Shown here one piece after another: positions 17,206 to 24,774 of a stretch of 64,000 bases of DNA. Under the pieces are notes generated by a model. It did no database searches and had not been told where the DNA came from. It saw nothing but the letters and a program-made list of their open reading frames with translations. Made by a program: the position numbers and the translations under genes. The DNA is from an uncultured Flavobacteriaceae bacterium. GTDB lineage: Bacteria > Bacteroidota > Bacteroidia > Flavobacteriales > Flavobacteriaceae. The stretch is from positions 62,001 to 126,000 of the forward strand of contig CANNGA010000004.1 in NCBI GenBank assembly GCA_947504035.1, written 5' to 3'. Numbering within the stretch: the first letter of the stretch is position 1; each line of letters starts with the position of its first letter.

Positions 17206-18240
17206 TTAAAATGTGCTTTTATAGAGGTCTATCTTTACATGCTTAAGAGGGATCTGTGTGTTGCCAACTTTAAGAAATACGTCTACATCTTTTTTTGTTT
17301 TGAATTCAAAAATGAATTCGGCAGTATCTTTTTCTGGGTCTTTAATGAGTGTTTGGAAACTGTCAAGTATTTCTTGTTCATTAAAATAGAATTCAGACAT
17401 GAGGCGTTTTCCATCAGTTTTCTCCCAATTTACGATAACAGCACTAGGGATGGTACGAGGTTTTAGTGTTGTGTTTTTAATGGCATCTTTAACTAAAAAT
17501 TCAGCATTGCCATTATAGTGTTCTGTTCTTAATCGAAAGGCATTTTTTACGATAGAACCCCGTATCACAGGTTTCCATATATAGGTTTTGGCATAGGTTT
17601 CCCACGCTTTAAAAGGGATAGGTTTGTTGAGTTCTGTATGAGGTACATCTTCTATTGCTGTATTTACATAAAGAGTTCTGTCCTGTATACCACTAGGGTT
17701 GAAATCTCTAAAATCGATATGAGTTTCTTCTCCATAGAAGGTGGCCACCTGTGTTTTGTTGCCTACACCGCTTAGCCAAACCCCTAGCAGCCCCCCAGGC
17801 CCTACGCCTACAATAATTTCGGTATAGGTTCTTTTAACGTTATGTGTAGTGGTATCTCTAATATCTAAAAAGCCTTCCTCAAATAATTTTTCCATTTTAG
17901 CCACAGGTAATTTAAAACTACCACCGTAAAATTTGTTTTCTCTAAAAGACATCCAAGCGATATCTAATTGATGGGGGAGGGCTTTAAGTGTAGCATCTGA
18001 ATAGGTTGTTCCATTACTGCCCCAACCACTTTTTAAAATACCACCATAAGGAACAGGAACACCGTGTTTTTTACCATAATGCAGGCTGCCTCTATAAATT
18101 TCTGAAGGAAAATGTTCTGGTTGGCAGGCCGATACATTCCAATTAAATTTTTTCATTTTTTTTGTGCTGTTACAAGCTACCATGCTCATTTGCAATATTA
18201 GGATAAGGAGCAGTCCTAAGCTTTTTGTATGTTTAGCCAT
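17206..18240 (-). CDS. DUF2931-like lipoprotein, copy 1, overlapping the lipase gene
   Basis: A 344-residue lipoprotein with its own leader (MAKHTKSLGLLLILILQMS, lipobox MVAC, Cys23), while the mature part is nearly identical to copies 3-5. Its ATG (18238-18240) overlaps the stop of the DUF2235 lipase gene by 8 nt, so the two are probably translationally coupled. This makes it the most likely cognate immunity protein of the lipase. The family fit (DUF2931-like) and the effector context are good; the immunity role is inferred. Confidence 0.85.
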   Translation of the reverse strand: MAKHTKSLGLLLILILQMSMVACNSTKKMKKFNWNVSACQPEHFPSEIYRGSLHYGKKHGVPVPYGGILKSGWGSNGTTYSDATLKALPHQLDIAWMSFRENKFYGGSFKLPVAKMEKLFEEGFLDIRDTTTHNVKRTYTEIIVGVGPGGLLGVWLSGVGNKTQVATFYGEETHIDFRDFNPSGIQDRTLYVNTAIEDVPHTELNKPIPFKAWETYAKTYIWKPVIRGSIVKNAFRLRTEHYNGNAEFLVKDAIKNTTLKPRTIPSAVIVNWEKTDGKRLMSEFYFNEQEILDSFQTLIKDPEKDTAEFIFEFKTKKDVDVFLKVGNTQIPLKHVKIDLYKSTF

Positions 18241-20008
18241 GAAATATTTTTCTTATACGTTTCCCATCTTCGATGTTTGGATCCATTCCTAGTCCACCAA
18301 AGTTTGCGGAAAAATGTAAAAATTGATTACGTAATTCAAACAGATCTTTGCTATCGTTTTGTTTTCTCGTTAATTCAAAATCATCAGATAGCGCAAGGAG
18401 TTCTTGAGCTGTGTAAAATTGCATAGGAGCATCACCACGTAAGGCATAATTGAATAAACGGTTTTTTACGTTATTTAAGAGCTGTTTTTGTTTTTGATCT
18501 AATTCTGGCGCTTCTTCTCTAGTTTTATTAGGATCTGTGGAGTAGATATGATACTTTGTGTTTAACCGCTTTAATTTAATACTCTTTGTCTCGTCGTTAG
18601 TATTGCTTAATATCGCCATTAGTTCTAAAGGGATAAAACTATAGTTTCTGGAAATGTAACGCTCTCCTGACAGGTTATACTTTGCGCGAGAAGGTAGGGT
18701 TAATGGAGTGACATAACCATTTGTAAACTGTTCTTTTTTAAACCAACCTTGAGCCATAAGGCGTTCCTGTTCTTTTTTTCGAGTTTGATTAAAACCTATT
18801 ATAATTTGTTCTACCGATTCTATACCATTGGTGTAGCAACCTCCAATGTCTGCATGTACTCCTGGAAAACTTAGTTCTAAATCGGCTATAGTACGGGATG
18901 TAGAGATATCGGTTAAAGCAAAATTTTGGCGATGCTCATCTGCAGCACTAAAGTGTACAATTTTATGGGCTTTACCTACAGCATCTAGGTGTAGTTCTTC
19001 CACATCGTCATGGGCATCTTCGGTAAGGCCTTTGTCAACACCATTTTTATCATGTGCAGATACGGTGTCGAATAAGCCCGCAAAGTTAACGGTTAATTTT
19101 TCAATATTATCCGTGTTTACAGCCTCTCCCAACAGCCCATAAGGATTCGTATAATATAAGTTACGGCCTCTACTGCCTTTGGCTTTGTAGGCTCCGGCTT
19201 CTTGGGTTATTTCGTATATAAAATTACGTGCGGTGGCCGCCCCTCTACTAAATCCATAGACGTTAAAAATTAATTCCTCTATTATCAGACCACTATCTGT
19301 TTTCGTATTTATTTTTAAAGCAATGTCTTGGATGCTTTTTCTTATTTTAGCGCGGATTCCCGATTTTCCTTCACCATCTATAGCACTAAATAAATCATCT
19401 TTAGTGCCATTAAAAGTCCCTACACCTTCTACATATATTTTATCCACAAAATGATTGGATTTAGGGTTTTTAGGGATGTAATATTCTTCTATGCGGGCAA
19501 CGTTAGAAAGGTCGTTTTCATAACTGCCTCTTAGTTTTTTCACCCATCGTTTTGCATAGGTTTTAGCCTGCTCTTTCTCTTCCTCAGTTAATGTTTTTTC
19601 TCCTATATTATTGTAAAGCCAACGCGCAACGGTATTGTATTTATTGTTTAGCGTACCATCAAAAAAAACAGCGATGGTGAGTTTGATCTTTCTAGCAGAA
19701 CTAACTTCACTGTCTTCTACAGCCTCGGGAGCAGCTGTGTGCTGTTTCGTTTGGGGAGCAGCAGAAGGAGGTGCTGCTACTTGACTTTGCGTGGCAGCCA
19801 CAGGTGTATAATTGTGGTTGGGGAATTCTACATTAGGCATGTCCCAATTGGTTGTTTGTGGTGTGCCAAATACAACGCCACCCTCTGCTGTTTCGCCTAC
19901 ACTGCTGCCTGCATTTGCATTAATGTTTTTAGCATAAAAATGAATGTCTTTATGGGCATTAATATGCATGGCACCTTTAGCTATTTTTACAATTTTTCCG
20001 TTTCCCAT
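18233..20008 (-). CDS. T6SS lipase effector, Tle1/DUF2235 type, with VgrG-like N-terminus
   Basis: A 591-residue protein. Residues 1-35 (IVKIAKGAMHINAHKDIHFYAKNINANAG) resemble the C-terminal needle repeats of VgrG and probably dock the enzyme to the spike. A Pro/Ala/Gln-rich linker follows (about 66-100). From about 105 it is a DUF2235 alpha/beta hydrolase: FFDGTLNN (115-122), nucleophile elbow GFSRG with Ser254, LFDTVSAHD with Asp314, DEHRQNF near 358-363 and FPGVHADIGG with His385. Family members (Tle1) are phospholipases delivered into rival cells. The gene is 3 nt after vgrG and overlaps the first immunity gene by 8 nt. Confidence 0.88.
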   Translation of the reverse strand: MGNGKIVKIAKGAMHINAHKDIHFYAKNINANAGSSVGETAEGGVVFGTPQTTNWDMPNVEFPNHNYTPVAATQSQVAAPPSAAPQTKQHTAAPEAVEDSEVSSARKIKLTIAVFFDGTLNNKYNTVARWLYNNIGEKTLTEEEKEQAKTYAKRWVKKLRGSYENDLSNVARIEEYYIPKNPKSNHFVDKIYVEGVGTFNGTKDDLFSAIDGEGKSGIRAKIRKSIQDIALKINTKTDSGLIIEELIFNVYGFSRGAATARNFIYEITQEAGAYKAKGSRGRNLYYTNPYGLLGEAVNTDNIEKLTVNFAGLFDTVSAHDKNGVDKGLTEDAHDDVEELHLDAVGKAHKIVHFSAADEHRQNFALTDISTSRTIADLELSFPGVHADIGGCYTNGIESVEQIIIGFNQTRKKEQERLMAQGWFKKEQFTNGYVTPLTLPSRAKYNLSGERYISRNYSFIPLELMAILSNTNDETKSIKLKRLNTKYHIYSTDPNKTREEAPELDQKQKQLLNNVKNRLFNYALRGDAPMQFYTAQELLALSDDFELTRKQNDSKDLFELRNQFLHFSANFGGLGMDPNIEDGKRIRKIFHG

Positions 20009-20011
20009 AAC

Positions 20012-21805
20012 TTAAAACAGGTTACTTTGCTCGCCGCTGTTGTTATTAATTTTGCCACTGGCTTGCTTGTTTACATTACCACTTTCACTAGTAATAGTAA
20101 CATCGTTAGAGGCTTGTTTTAAGATGTCTTCGGCTTTACTTTTCATCTCTCCAGAGGCGACCTCAAATATATTTGTGGCTTCTAGCATGTAATTACCGCC
20201 AATATTTTCCATTTTGTTTTTGGCTGCTGTAACCCGAATGTTTTCGGTCGCACGCATATCAATGTTTTTGGCTTGGAATATTAAATTTTCTGCTGCCGAT
20301 ATAACAATAGAGCTGTTAGAGGTATCCAGTTGTATTGTATTACTGTTTTTATCGGTAATAGTAATCATTTCGCCTCCTGGGGTGTCCTTAAGTTCTATAA
20401 CATGCCCGCCTTTGGTCGTCATGCCTTTAAAGCCGTTGTTCTGGCTTTGCCACCCGCTGTGCTTATTAACGCCAGTGTATAATGCGGCTTGCATAAAGGG
20501 GCGTTCTACTTCGCCATTTTCGAAGCCTATTAGTACTTCGTCGCCCACTTCTGGGAGGAATAAAAAGCCTCTGTCGCCCCCAGCATAAGGTGTTGCTATT
20601 CGCAACCATGGTGTGGTTTGACTGTACATTTTTTGCCAAGGAAACTGTACTTTTATACGGCTTAAACCATCGGGGTCGGCATTATCTACAACCTTGGCAA
20701 TTTGTGCTTGGGCCTTATTTACGATAGCAATATCTGTAAGCGGGTAAATATCAATTTCTAGAGGAATGGCGGTAAAGGTATTGCGGTAATGGCCTTTGTA
20801 GCTGCATGTATGCGTTACATGGGTAATTCTGTAGCTTCCAAAGGTACCGTCTGGACTTTCTATTGTTATGGTTTTACCAAGGCTTATCCCTGTATTGGTG
20901 CTTTCACCATGCAGTGTGACTTGCTGTTGTTCTGCTAATTTTTTTTGCAATGCTACCGCCGTATCTATACGTTGCTGTAGGTTGCTGTCTTCGTAAGTCG
21001 AGTAGAGGCGCTGGTTGGTATTTGGAAAGGTTTTAAGACTCATGGTGCTAACTGCAGCAGTATAGCCAGAAGCATTAGAGTTTTTACTAGCACCTGCGGC
21101 ATGAGCGCTCGATTCTGAAAAATAATCGTTACTAAAATAACTAAAATTTAGAGATTTGGCCTCTAAACCTAAGCTAAAATCTTTAAGATCTACACCGTAT
21201 TTAAGTGTAATGGAGTCTCCTAAATTGGGTTTGCCAAAATAAAGACGGTCTGTATTGTAAAGCAAATACTCTCCGTTAGATGCCGCAAGGTATTGCAGGT
21301 AGGCAAAAGTACTTTGTTTATTTTGTACGGCATAGTTGATGATCGTGTCGTTTTCTGGCGCACAAACTATTTTAGTGGCATGGTTGGTATAGTCTTTAGT
21401 CGCTCTTTCTACAATGGCAGAGAGGTTGTTTTCTAAAAAACTATTCATATGTGGGCCATCGTCTAATAATATAGAGTTGCTGTAGCCAACAATATCAATC
21501 ATATCGCCCAAGCCTCGTGTTTCGTTGCCTTTACGACCGCGTACTTGCGTAATGATGCCTTCAAAATGGAAATCTTTATAACCTAGGTTGTTAAGACCAC
21601 TAATTTCTATGCTAAAGCGTTTACCAAGGTAATGGCGGCTGCTGTCTAGAACAGAATGGCCATTAATGTTATGCTCTAAGGCAGCACCTCTTACCGAGAC
21701 AGAAAATTGCGTGTGTTGACCTACATTTTCTTGTAGTTGAAAATTATCGATACGGGTGAATAGTGTACCGTCTAGAAAAACATGTATTTGGGTATCTAAT
21801 GCCAT
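20012..21805 (-). CDS. vgrG: T6SS spike protein VgrG (TssI)
   Basis: 597 residues, a usual length for Bacteroidota VgrG. The first 350 or so residues are gp27-like. The gp5-like OB fold is at about 365-450 (VDNADPDGLSRIKVQFPW, FLFLPEVGDEVLIGFENGE). It is followed by a triple-stranded beta-helix needle (ITITDKNSNTIQLDTSNSS, ENIRVTAAKN) and an Asn/Ser-rich C-terminus. VgrG forms the puncturing tip on the Hcp tube. The gene lies between hcp (29 nt upstream) and the DUF2235 lipase (3 nt downstream), so it probably carries that lipase. Confidence 0.93.
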   Translation of the reverse strand: MALDTQIHVFLDGTLFTRIDNFQLQENVGQHTQFSVSVRGAALEHNINGHSVLDSSRHYLGKRFSIEISGLNNLGYKDFHFEGIITQVRGRKGNETRGLGDMIDIVGYSNSILLDDGPHMNSFLENNLSAIVERATKDYTNHATKIVCAPENDTIINYAVQNKQSTFAYLQYLAASNGEYLLYNTDRLYFGKPNLGDSITLKYGVDLKDFSLGLEAKSLNFSYFSNDYFSESSAHAAGASKNSNASGYTAAVSTMSLKTFPNTNQRLYSTYEDSNLQQRIDTAVALQKKLAEQQQVTLHGESTNTGISLGKTITIESPDGTFGSYRITHVTHTCSYKGHYRNTFTAIPLEIDIYPLTDIAIVNKAQAQIAKVVDNADPDGLSRIKVQFPWQKMYSQTTPWLRIATPYAGGDRGFLFLPEVGDEVLIGFENGEVERPFMQAALYTGVNKHSGWQSQNNGFKGMTTKGGHVIELKDTPGGEMITITDKNSNTIQLDTSNSSIVISAAENLIFQAKNIDMRATENIRVTAAKNKMENIGGNYMLEATNIFEVASGEMKSKAEDILKQASNDVTITSESGNVNKQASGKINNNSGEQSNLF

Positions 21806-21834
21806 AATTTTTTGTGTAAAGTGGGACTATTGTA

Positions 21835-22230
21835 TTAAGCGATTGTTGGCCAGTTGTTGGTATGATCGATATCTTTAAAACTTATCTTTTTAGCAGATAT
21901 GGTAAGTTCAGACATTAAGGCTTTATTGTCTATAGCATCAAATAATTCTCTAAATTTTAAGCAATAGGCCTTGTGAAATTCAATGCGCCTAAATGTAGAC
22001 ACGGCATCTCTATTATATAAAACGATTTCTCCGTTTTTAAGGGCTCTGTTGGATAATGCCCAAGCTATAAATTCGGTGTTTTTAGTAGACTCTATAGTGA
22101 CGTTAATGATACCAGCCTGTGAGCGCTCGTTAGGCAGACCAGAATCGTCTGCGGCTTGTTCGATGGCGTAATCTAGTTTTAGTATGTTGTATTCTGTATT
22201 ATCTACTTTTAATTTGGCTAAGAATGACAT
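21835..22230 (-). CDS. tssD: T6SS tube protein Hcp/TssD (Bacteroidota type)
   Basis: A 131-residue protein that begins MSFLAKLKVDNTEYNILKLDYAIEQ, a typical TssD start in Bacteroidota. It has the Gly-rich loop region (AGIINVTIESTKNTEF) and C-terminal strands ending in KISFKDIDHTNNWPTIA. Hcp forms the hexameric rings stacked in the secretion tube. It is the first gene of the minus-strand run hcp, vgrG, lipase, lipoproteins. No sheath, baseplate or ClpV gene is in the window. Confidence 0.88.
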   Translation of the reverse strand: MSFLAKLKVDNTEYNILKLDYAIEQAADDSGLPNERSQAGIINVTIESTKNTEFIAWALSNRALKNGEIVLYNRDAVSTFRRIEFHKAYCLKFRELFDAIDNKALMSELTISAKKISFKDIDHTNNWPTIA

Positions 22231-22697
22231 AATAAGGTATAATTTAAGATTAGGATATTGTTTGTTTTATTTAAAACCTTAAACGCCAAGTAAAACATAG
22301 GTTTTATGAGATTTGGCAGAAAAGGGGGAATCCATAGATTCTCACAAATATAAAGTTATTTTTTATAAATTAATATTTAGGCTTAAGGTGTTGTTATTAA
22401 ATTGATTGTGGGTTAGGTGTCATGGCAAATATTGAAAATTAGGTTAAAGTTATCGTATGGCTTAGGTTTTACAAGCGTTTCGAGATGTCATAGGTTTCTA
22501 AGTACTAATTAAAGTATAATCTACTTATTAAGTCTTAAAAAAAATACAAAAGTTACACTTTTGTAGGTGTTATATGGAATAAATTTAAGCGGCTATTATG
22601 GCTGTACGTGTCCTGTTATTAGAAGGTCGCATTAAGAGTTTCGATGGGTGGTGCCATAATCTGGGTAAGAGCGCGTGTTGCAAAAGGTGTTATAAAT
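22231..22697. other. Non-coding region upstream of hcp
   Basis: About 470 bp, AT-rich, with the possible hcp -7 box. Apart from this box I see no gene or strong structure. Confidence 0.5.
22345..22352 (-). promoter_or_regulatory. Probable -7 box upstream of hcp
   Basis: TATATTTG on the minus strand fits the Bacteroidota -7 consensus TAnnTTTG and would give a leader of about 105 nt before hcp. No TTG is found at the usual -33 spacing, so it may need an activator, or the match may be chance. Confidence 0.4.
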
Positions 22698-22729
22698 ACA
22701 TCCATGAGTGTAGAGCCTCTCATGGATGT
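22698..22729. terminator. Hairpin between hcp upstream region and the 102-aa gene
   Basis: An 11-bp perfect inverted repeat, ACATCCATGAG at 22698-22708 and its complement at 22719-22729, with a 10-nt loop. It starts 9 nt after the stop of the minus-strand gene at 22738. The following sequence is not a pure T tract, so it may be a weak terminator or an RNA-stabilising hairpin. Confidence 0.55.
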
Positions 22730-22737
22730 GATTCCTT

Positions 22738-23046
22738 TTATTTCGTACTATATTTAGGTTGCTTTTTTTTCTCATCCTCAGCTTTTTTAACCGTAGTAGT
22801 GAAGGGCACTACTTGTGCAGGTTTGCCTGTGGCTCTTTGCGCTGCTTCTACGGCATTACTTTGCGCTCTTTGAATGGTATTACTTCTTTGCGAAGGCGAT
22901 AGTGTGGAGCCAGGTACGACCACAGAGGCTGTGCCTTGTGTGAAGGTATTGCCACTTCTTGCTGTAGCTGTTGCGATGAAGGTCGTTTGTGAAAACGAAA
23001 GCATTGGTAAGAGGACCAAACTTGAAATGAAAATGAAATGTTTCAT
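22738..23046 (-). CDS. Small exported hypothetical protein
   Basis: A 102-residue protein with a clear signal peptide (residues 1-20, MKHFIFISSLVLLPMLSFSQ, cleavage likely before Gln20 or Thr21). The mature part is low complexity, rich in Thr, Ser, Ala and Gln, and ends in a Lys-rich tail (KKAEDEKKKQPKYSTK). No domain is recognised. It stands alone with a hairpin after it. Confidence 0.65.
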   Translation of the reverse strand: MKHFIFISSLVLLPMLSFSQTTFIATATARSGNTFTQGTASVVVPGSTLSPSQRSNTIQRAQSNAVEAAQRATGKPAQVVPFTTTVKKAEDEKKKQPKYSTK

Positions 23047-23410
23047 AAGTAATTAGTTTAAAATTAGACCTCTAATATAAAATTTTATTTAAAAAAAGTA
23101 GGTTTTTTAGTATGTAAAACGATTTTTTGTAATAAAATAACAATAAGCATTACAAGGGGGGAAGGCTTGCATATTGAAATTTATTTTCTCTCGATAAATG
23201 ATAAACTTATTGTCGGTTCTATTCCTTTTAGAAGCCAAAGCCTATCCTAAAAATAAGGATGTTTTAATTTCTTTTCTAATTCTAGAATTGATTTTTCGAA
23301 ACCGCTAACGATTAAGGTTAAATTTTGAAGTCTATAGTCTATTTTATTCCAATGAGTTTTAAATATCAAGTTTTTATACTATTAGAGGTCCTTTTGAATA
23401 CTTTTTTAAA
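23047..23410. other. Gene-free stretch upstream of the exported protein
   Basis: About 360 bp of AT-rich sequence. I see one small hairpin near 23245-23265 (ATCCT/AGGAT) and nothing else that can be supported. Confidence 0.4.
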
Positions 23411-23448
23411 CCAAGAACTAGTTTTTTAAATTTAAAACTAATTCTTGG
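23411..23448 (-). terminator. Hairpin overlapping the 3' end of the 113/106-aa gene
   Basis: A near-perfect 15-bp inverted repeat (CCAAGAACTAGTTTT at 23411-23425 and AAAACTAATTCTTGG at 23434-23448, one mismatch) with an 8-nt loop that includes the last codons and the TAG stop at 23418-23420. It is a possible terminator; a long T tract after it is missing. Confidence 0.45.
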
Positions 23449-23738
23449 CTTAAATCACCGAGATTTATAGCATGACCCTTTTTTTCAGGAGAATAGCCTT
23501 TATCGAGTCCTAAAACAATAGTGTTTCTTACTAAGCTAGGTTCAATAATAAATGGGTTATCATACCTACAGGCATTTTCTCCATTTATATCATGTCTAAA
23601 ATTAGCAAAAAGTTTTTGAGCATTATGTTTTTCAGATATAATTAACAACGTAACGCTATAAAAGTTGTCTTTGATCATCCATCTGTAAGGATGAGCATTA
23701 ACCGTGATTTTACGAGATTTTTTTTTGGGAAATGCCAT
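23418..23738 (-). CDS. Small hypothetical protein, basic N-terminus
   Basis: A 106-residue protein if started at the ATG at 23738 (MAFPKKKSRKITVNAHPYRW); an ATG seven codons upstream (23759) would give 113 residues. I chose the inner start because the KKKSRK...YRW pattern looks like a conserved beginning. The protein is a mix of strands and helices (WMIKDNFYSVTLLIISE, NPFIIEPSLVRNTIVLGLD) without signal peptide or catalytic motif. I do not recognise a functional family. Confidence 0.6.
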   Translation of the reverse strand: MAFPKKKSRKITVNAHPYRWMIKDNFYSVTLLIISEKHNAQKLFANFRHDINGENACRYDNPFIIEPSLVRNTIVLGLDKGYSPEKKGHAINLGDLSQELVLNLKN

Positions 23739-24088
23739 AGGTTCTTTAATAAAGCACAACTATTTTACAAACACTTTTTATAGCGTTTATGTCCTATTCA
23801 AATATACTTTATTTAGCGAACCTATAGGAAGATTTTTTTAATAGTGTAAGCTTAGGAAGGTTTTAAGCGCATTTGTCTGTAATCCTTATATAGATGTGAA
23901 ATCATTAGGCCATCATATAAGCCAAGACCTGTTGAAAAAGTAGGGTATAGCCTAAATAATTACCAGTGAATACTTAAAACAACGCAATGTTTTCAGCAGT
24001 TGAATTTTAGCAAAAAGGTACTCCAAAAAGGTGCTTTTTTAAAAAAATCGAGTAATTTGAATGACAATGTAGAAATAAAAACATAAAA
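23739..24088. other. Gene-free stretch between the 106-aa gene and tRNA-Met
   Basis: About 350 bp. AT-rich; no gene, promoter of clear quality or repeat was found. Confidence 0.4.
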
Positions 24089-24111
24089 AAAGCACTGATT
24101 TTCAGTGCTTT
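24089..24111 (-). terminator. Intrinsic terminator of tRNA-Met
   Basis: The inverted repeat AAGCACTGA (24090-24098) and TCAGTGCTT (24102-24110) with a 3-nt loop is followed, on the minus strand, by a run of seven T. It lies just after the tRNA 3' end, as expected for its terminator. Confidence 0.85.
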
Positions 24112-24118
24112 TGTAGTG

Positions 24119-24192
24119 TAGCGAGAACGAGATTTGAACTCGTGACCTCCGGGTTATGAATCCGACGCTCTAACCAACTGAGCTACCTCGCC
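24119..24192 (-). tRNA. tRNA-Met (anticodon CAT)
   Basis: 74 nt on the minus strand. The acceptor stem starts GGCGAGG and pairs with TCTCGCT using G-T wobbles. The D arm (GCTCAGTTGGTTAGAGC), the anticodon loop TTCATAA and the T arm (ACGAGTTCAAATCTCGT) are all clear. CCA is not encoded. The CAT anticodon fits elongator Met; a tRNA-Ile2 with modified C34 cannot be fully excluded by eye. No att-like repeat of its 3' end was seen. Confidence 0.93.
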
Positions 24193-24204
24193 ATTTTGAG
24201 GTTG

Positions 24205-24234
24205 CAAATATAAAAACAAAATTAAAGTCTGCAA
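24205..24234 (-). promoter_or_regulatory. Promoter of tRNA-Met
   Basis: On the minus strand, TTG (24234-24232), 19 nt, then TATATTTG (24212-24205). This is an exact match to the Bacteroidota housekeeping consensus TTG-N19-TAnnTTTG. The -7 box ends 13 nt before the tRNA 5' end. Confidence 0.85.
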
Positions 24235-24322
24235 ACTTAAGTGCGATAAAATATTATCTATTTTTATTACTGATCTTATTAATTAATGTATATATTGAAC
24301 AAATAATTTATTAATTACATTT

Positions 24323-24712
24323 ATGGACGATAAAGTTAAGTTTGAAATAGAATTTCCCATTCATGCGTCACCACAATTGCTATATCAATACATCTCAACC
24401 CCCTCTGGTTTATCTGAATGGTTTTCAGACAACGTAAATTCTCGTGGCGAGTTATTTACCTTTATTTGGGATGATAGTGAGGAGCAAGCGAAGCTATTGA
24501 GTAAAAAGGCTGGTGAACGTGTTAAATTTAGATGGCTAGTAGATGAAGATGATACATCTTCGTATTTTGAAATAAGAATTCAAGTTGATGAGATTACAAA
24601 AGATGTCTCTTTAATGATAACCGATTTTGCTGAAGACGATGAGATCGATGAGGCTAAAATGTTATGGGAAAATCAGATTTCTGATTTAAAACATGTGCTA
24701 GGTTCCGCTTAA
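24323..24712 (+). CDS. START-like domain protein (SRPBCC fold)
   Basis: A 129-residue acidic protein. The pattern FEIEFPIHASPQLLYQYISTPSGLSEWF followed by alternating strands (FTFIWDDSEEQAKLL, VKFRWLVDED, SYFEIRIQVDEITKDVSL) and a final long helix (EAKMLWENQISDLKHVL) is that of START-like/AHSA1-related proteins common in Flavobacteriia. Such folds form a hydrophobic cavity; the ligand is unknown. It is followed 62 nt later by an aminotransferase gene on the same strand. Confidence 0.8.
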   Translation: MDDKVKFEIEFPIHASPQLLYQYISTPSGLSEWFSDNVNSRGELFTFIWDDSEEQAKLLSKKAGERVKFRWLVDEDDTSSYFEIRIQVDEITKDVSLMITDFAEDDEIDEAKMLWENQISDLKHVLGSA

Positions 24713-24730
24713 AAAGAATTTTTTTAACCT

Positions 24731-24738
24731 TATATTTG
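24731..24738 (+). promoter_or_regulatory. Possible -7 box upstream of the aminotransferase
   Basis: TATATTTG matches TAnnTTTG and lies 36 nt upstream of the ATG at 24775. The -33 region lacks TTG, so this is a moderate-quality call. Confidence 0.4.
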
Positions 24739-24774
24739 TCCGCTCTTAGTGTCTATTAAGCAGCGGATTTTTTT

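Larger units (their letters stand above)
12969..18240 (-). repeat. Tandem array of five DUF2931-like lipoprotein genes
   Basis: Unit length is about 1.06 kb. Four copies are near identical over their mature part and one (16150-17181) is diverged. Spacers are 24 nt (three joints) or 10 nt (one joint). The leader shared by copies 2-5 differs from that of copy 1, which overlaps the effector gene. Confidence 0.9.

Noticed and set aside
3210-18240. Regular repeats as CRISPR or insertion sequence arrays
   Set aside because: The repeats are about 1-kb protein-coding units with lipoprotein leaders; there are no short repeats with unique spacers and no transposase.
20214-20588. Plus-strand 124-codon frame inside vgrG
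   Set aside because: It is antisense to the conserved OB and needle regions of VgrG and has no features of its own.
24119-24192. tRNA-Met as integration site of the T6SS island
   Set aside because: No repeat of the tRNA 3' end and no integrase were found in the window.
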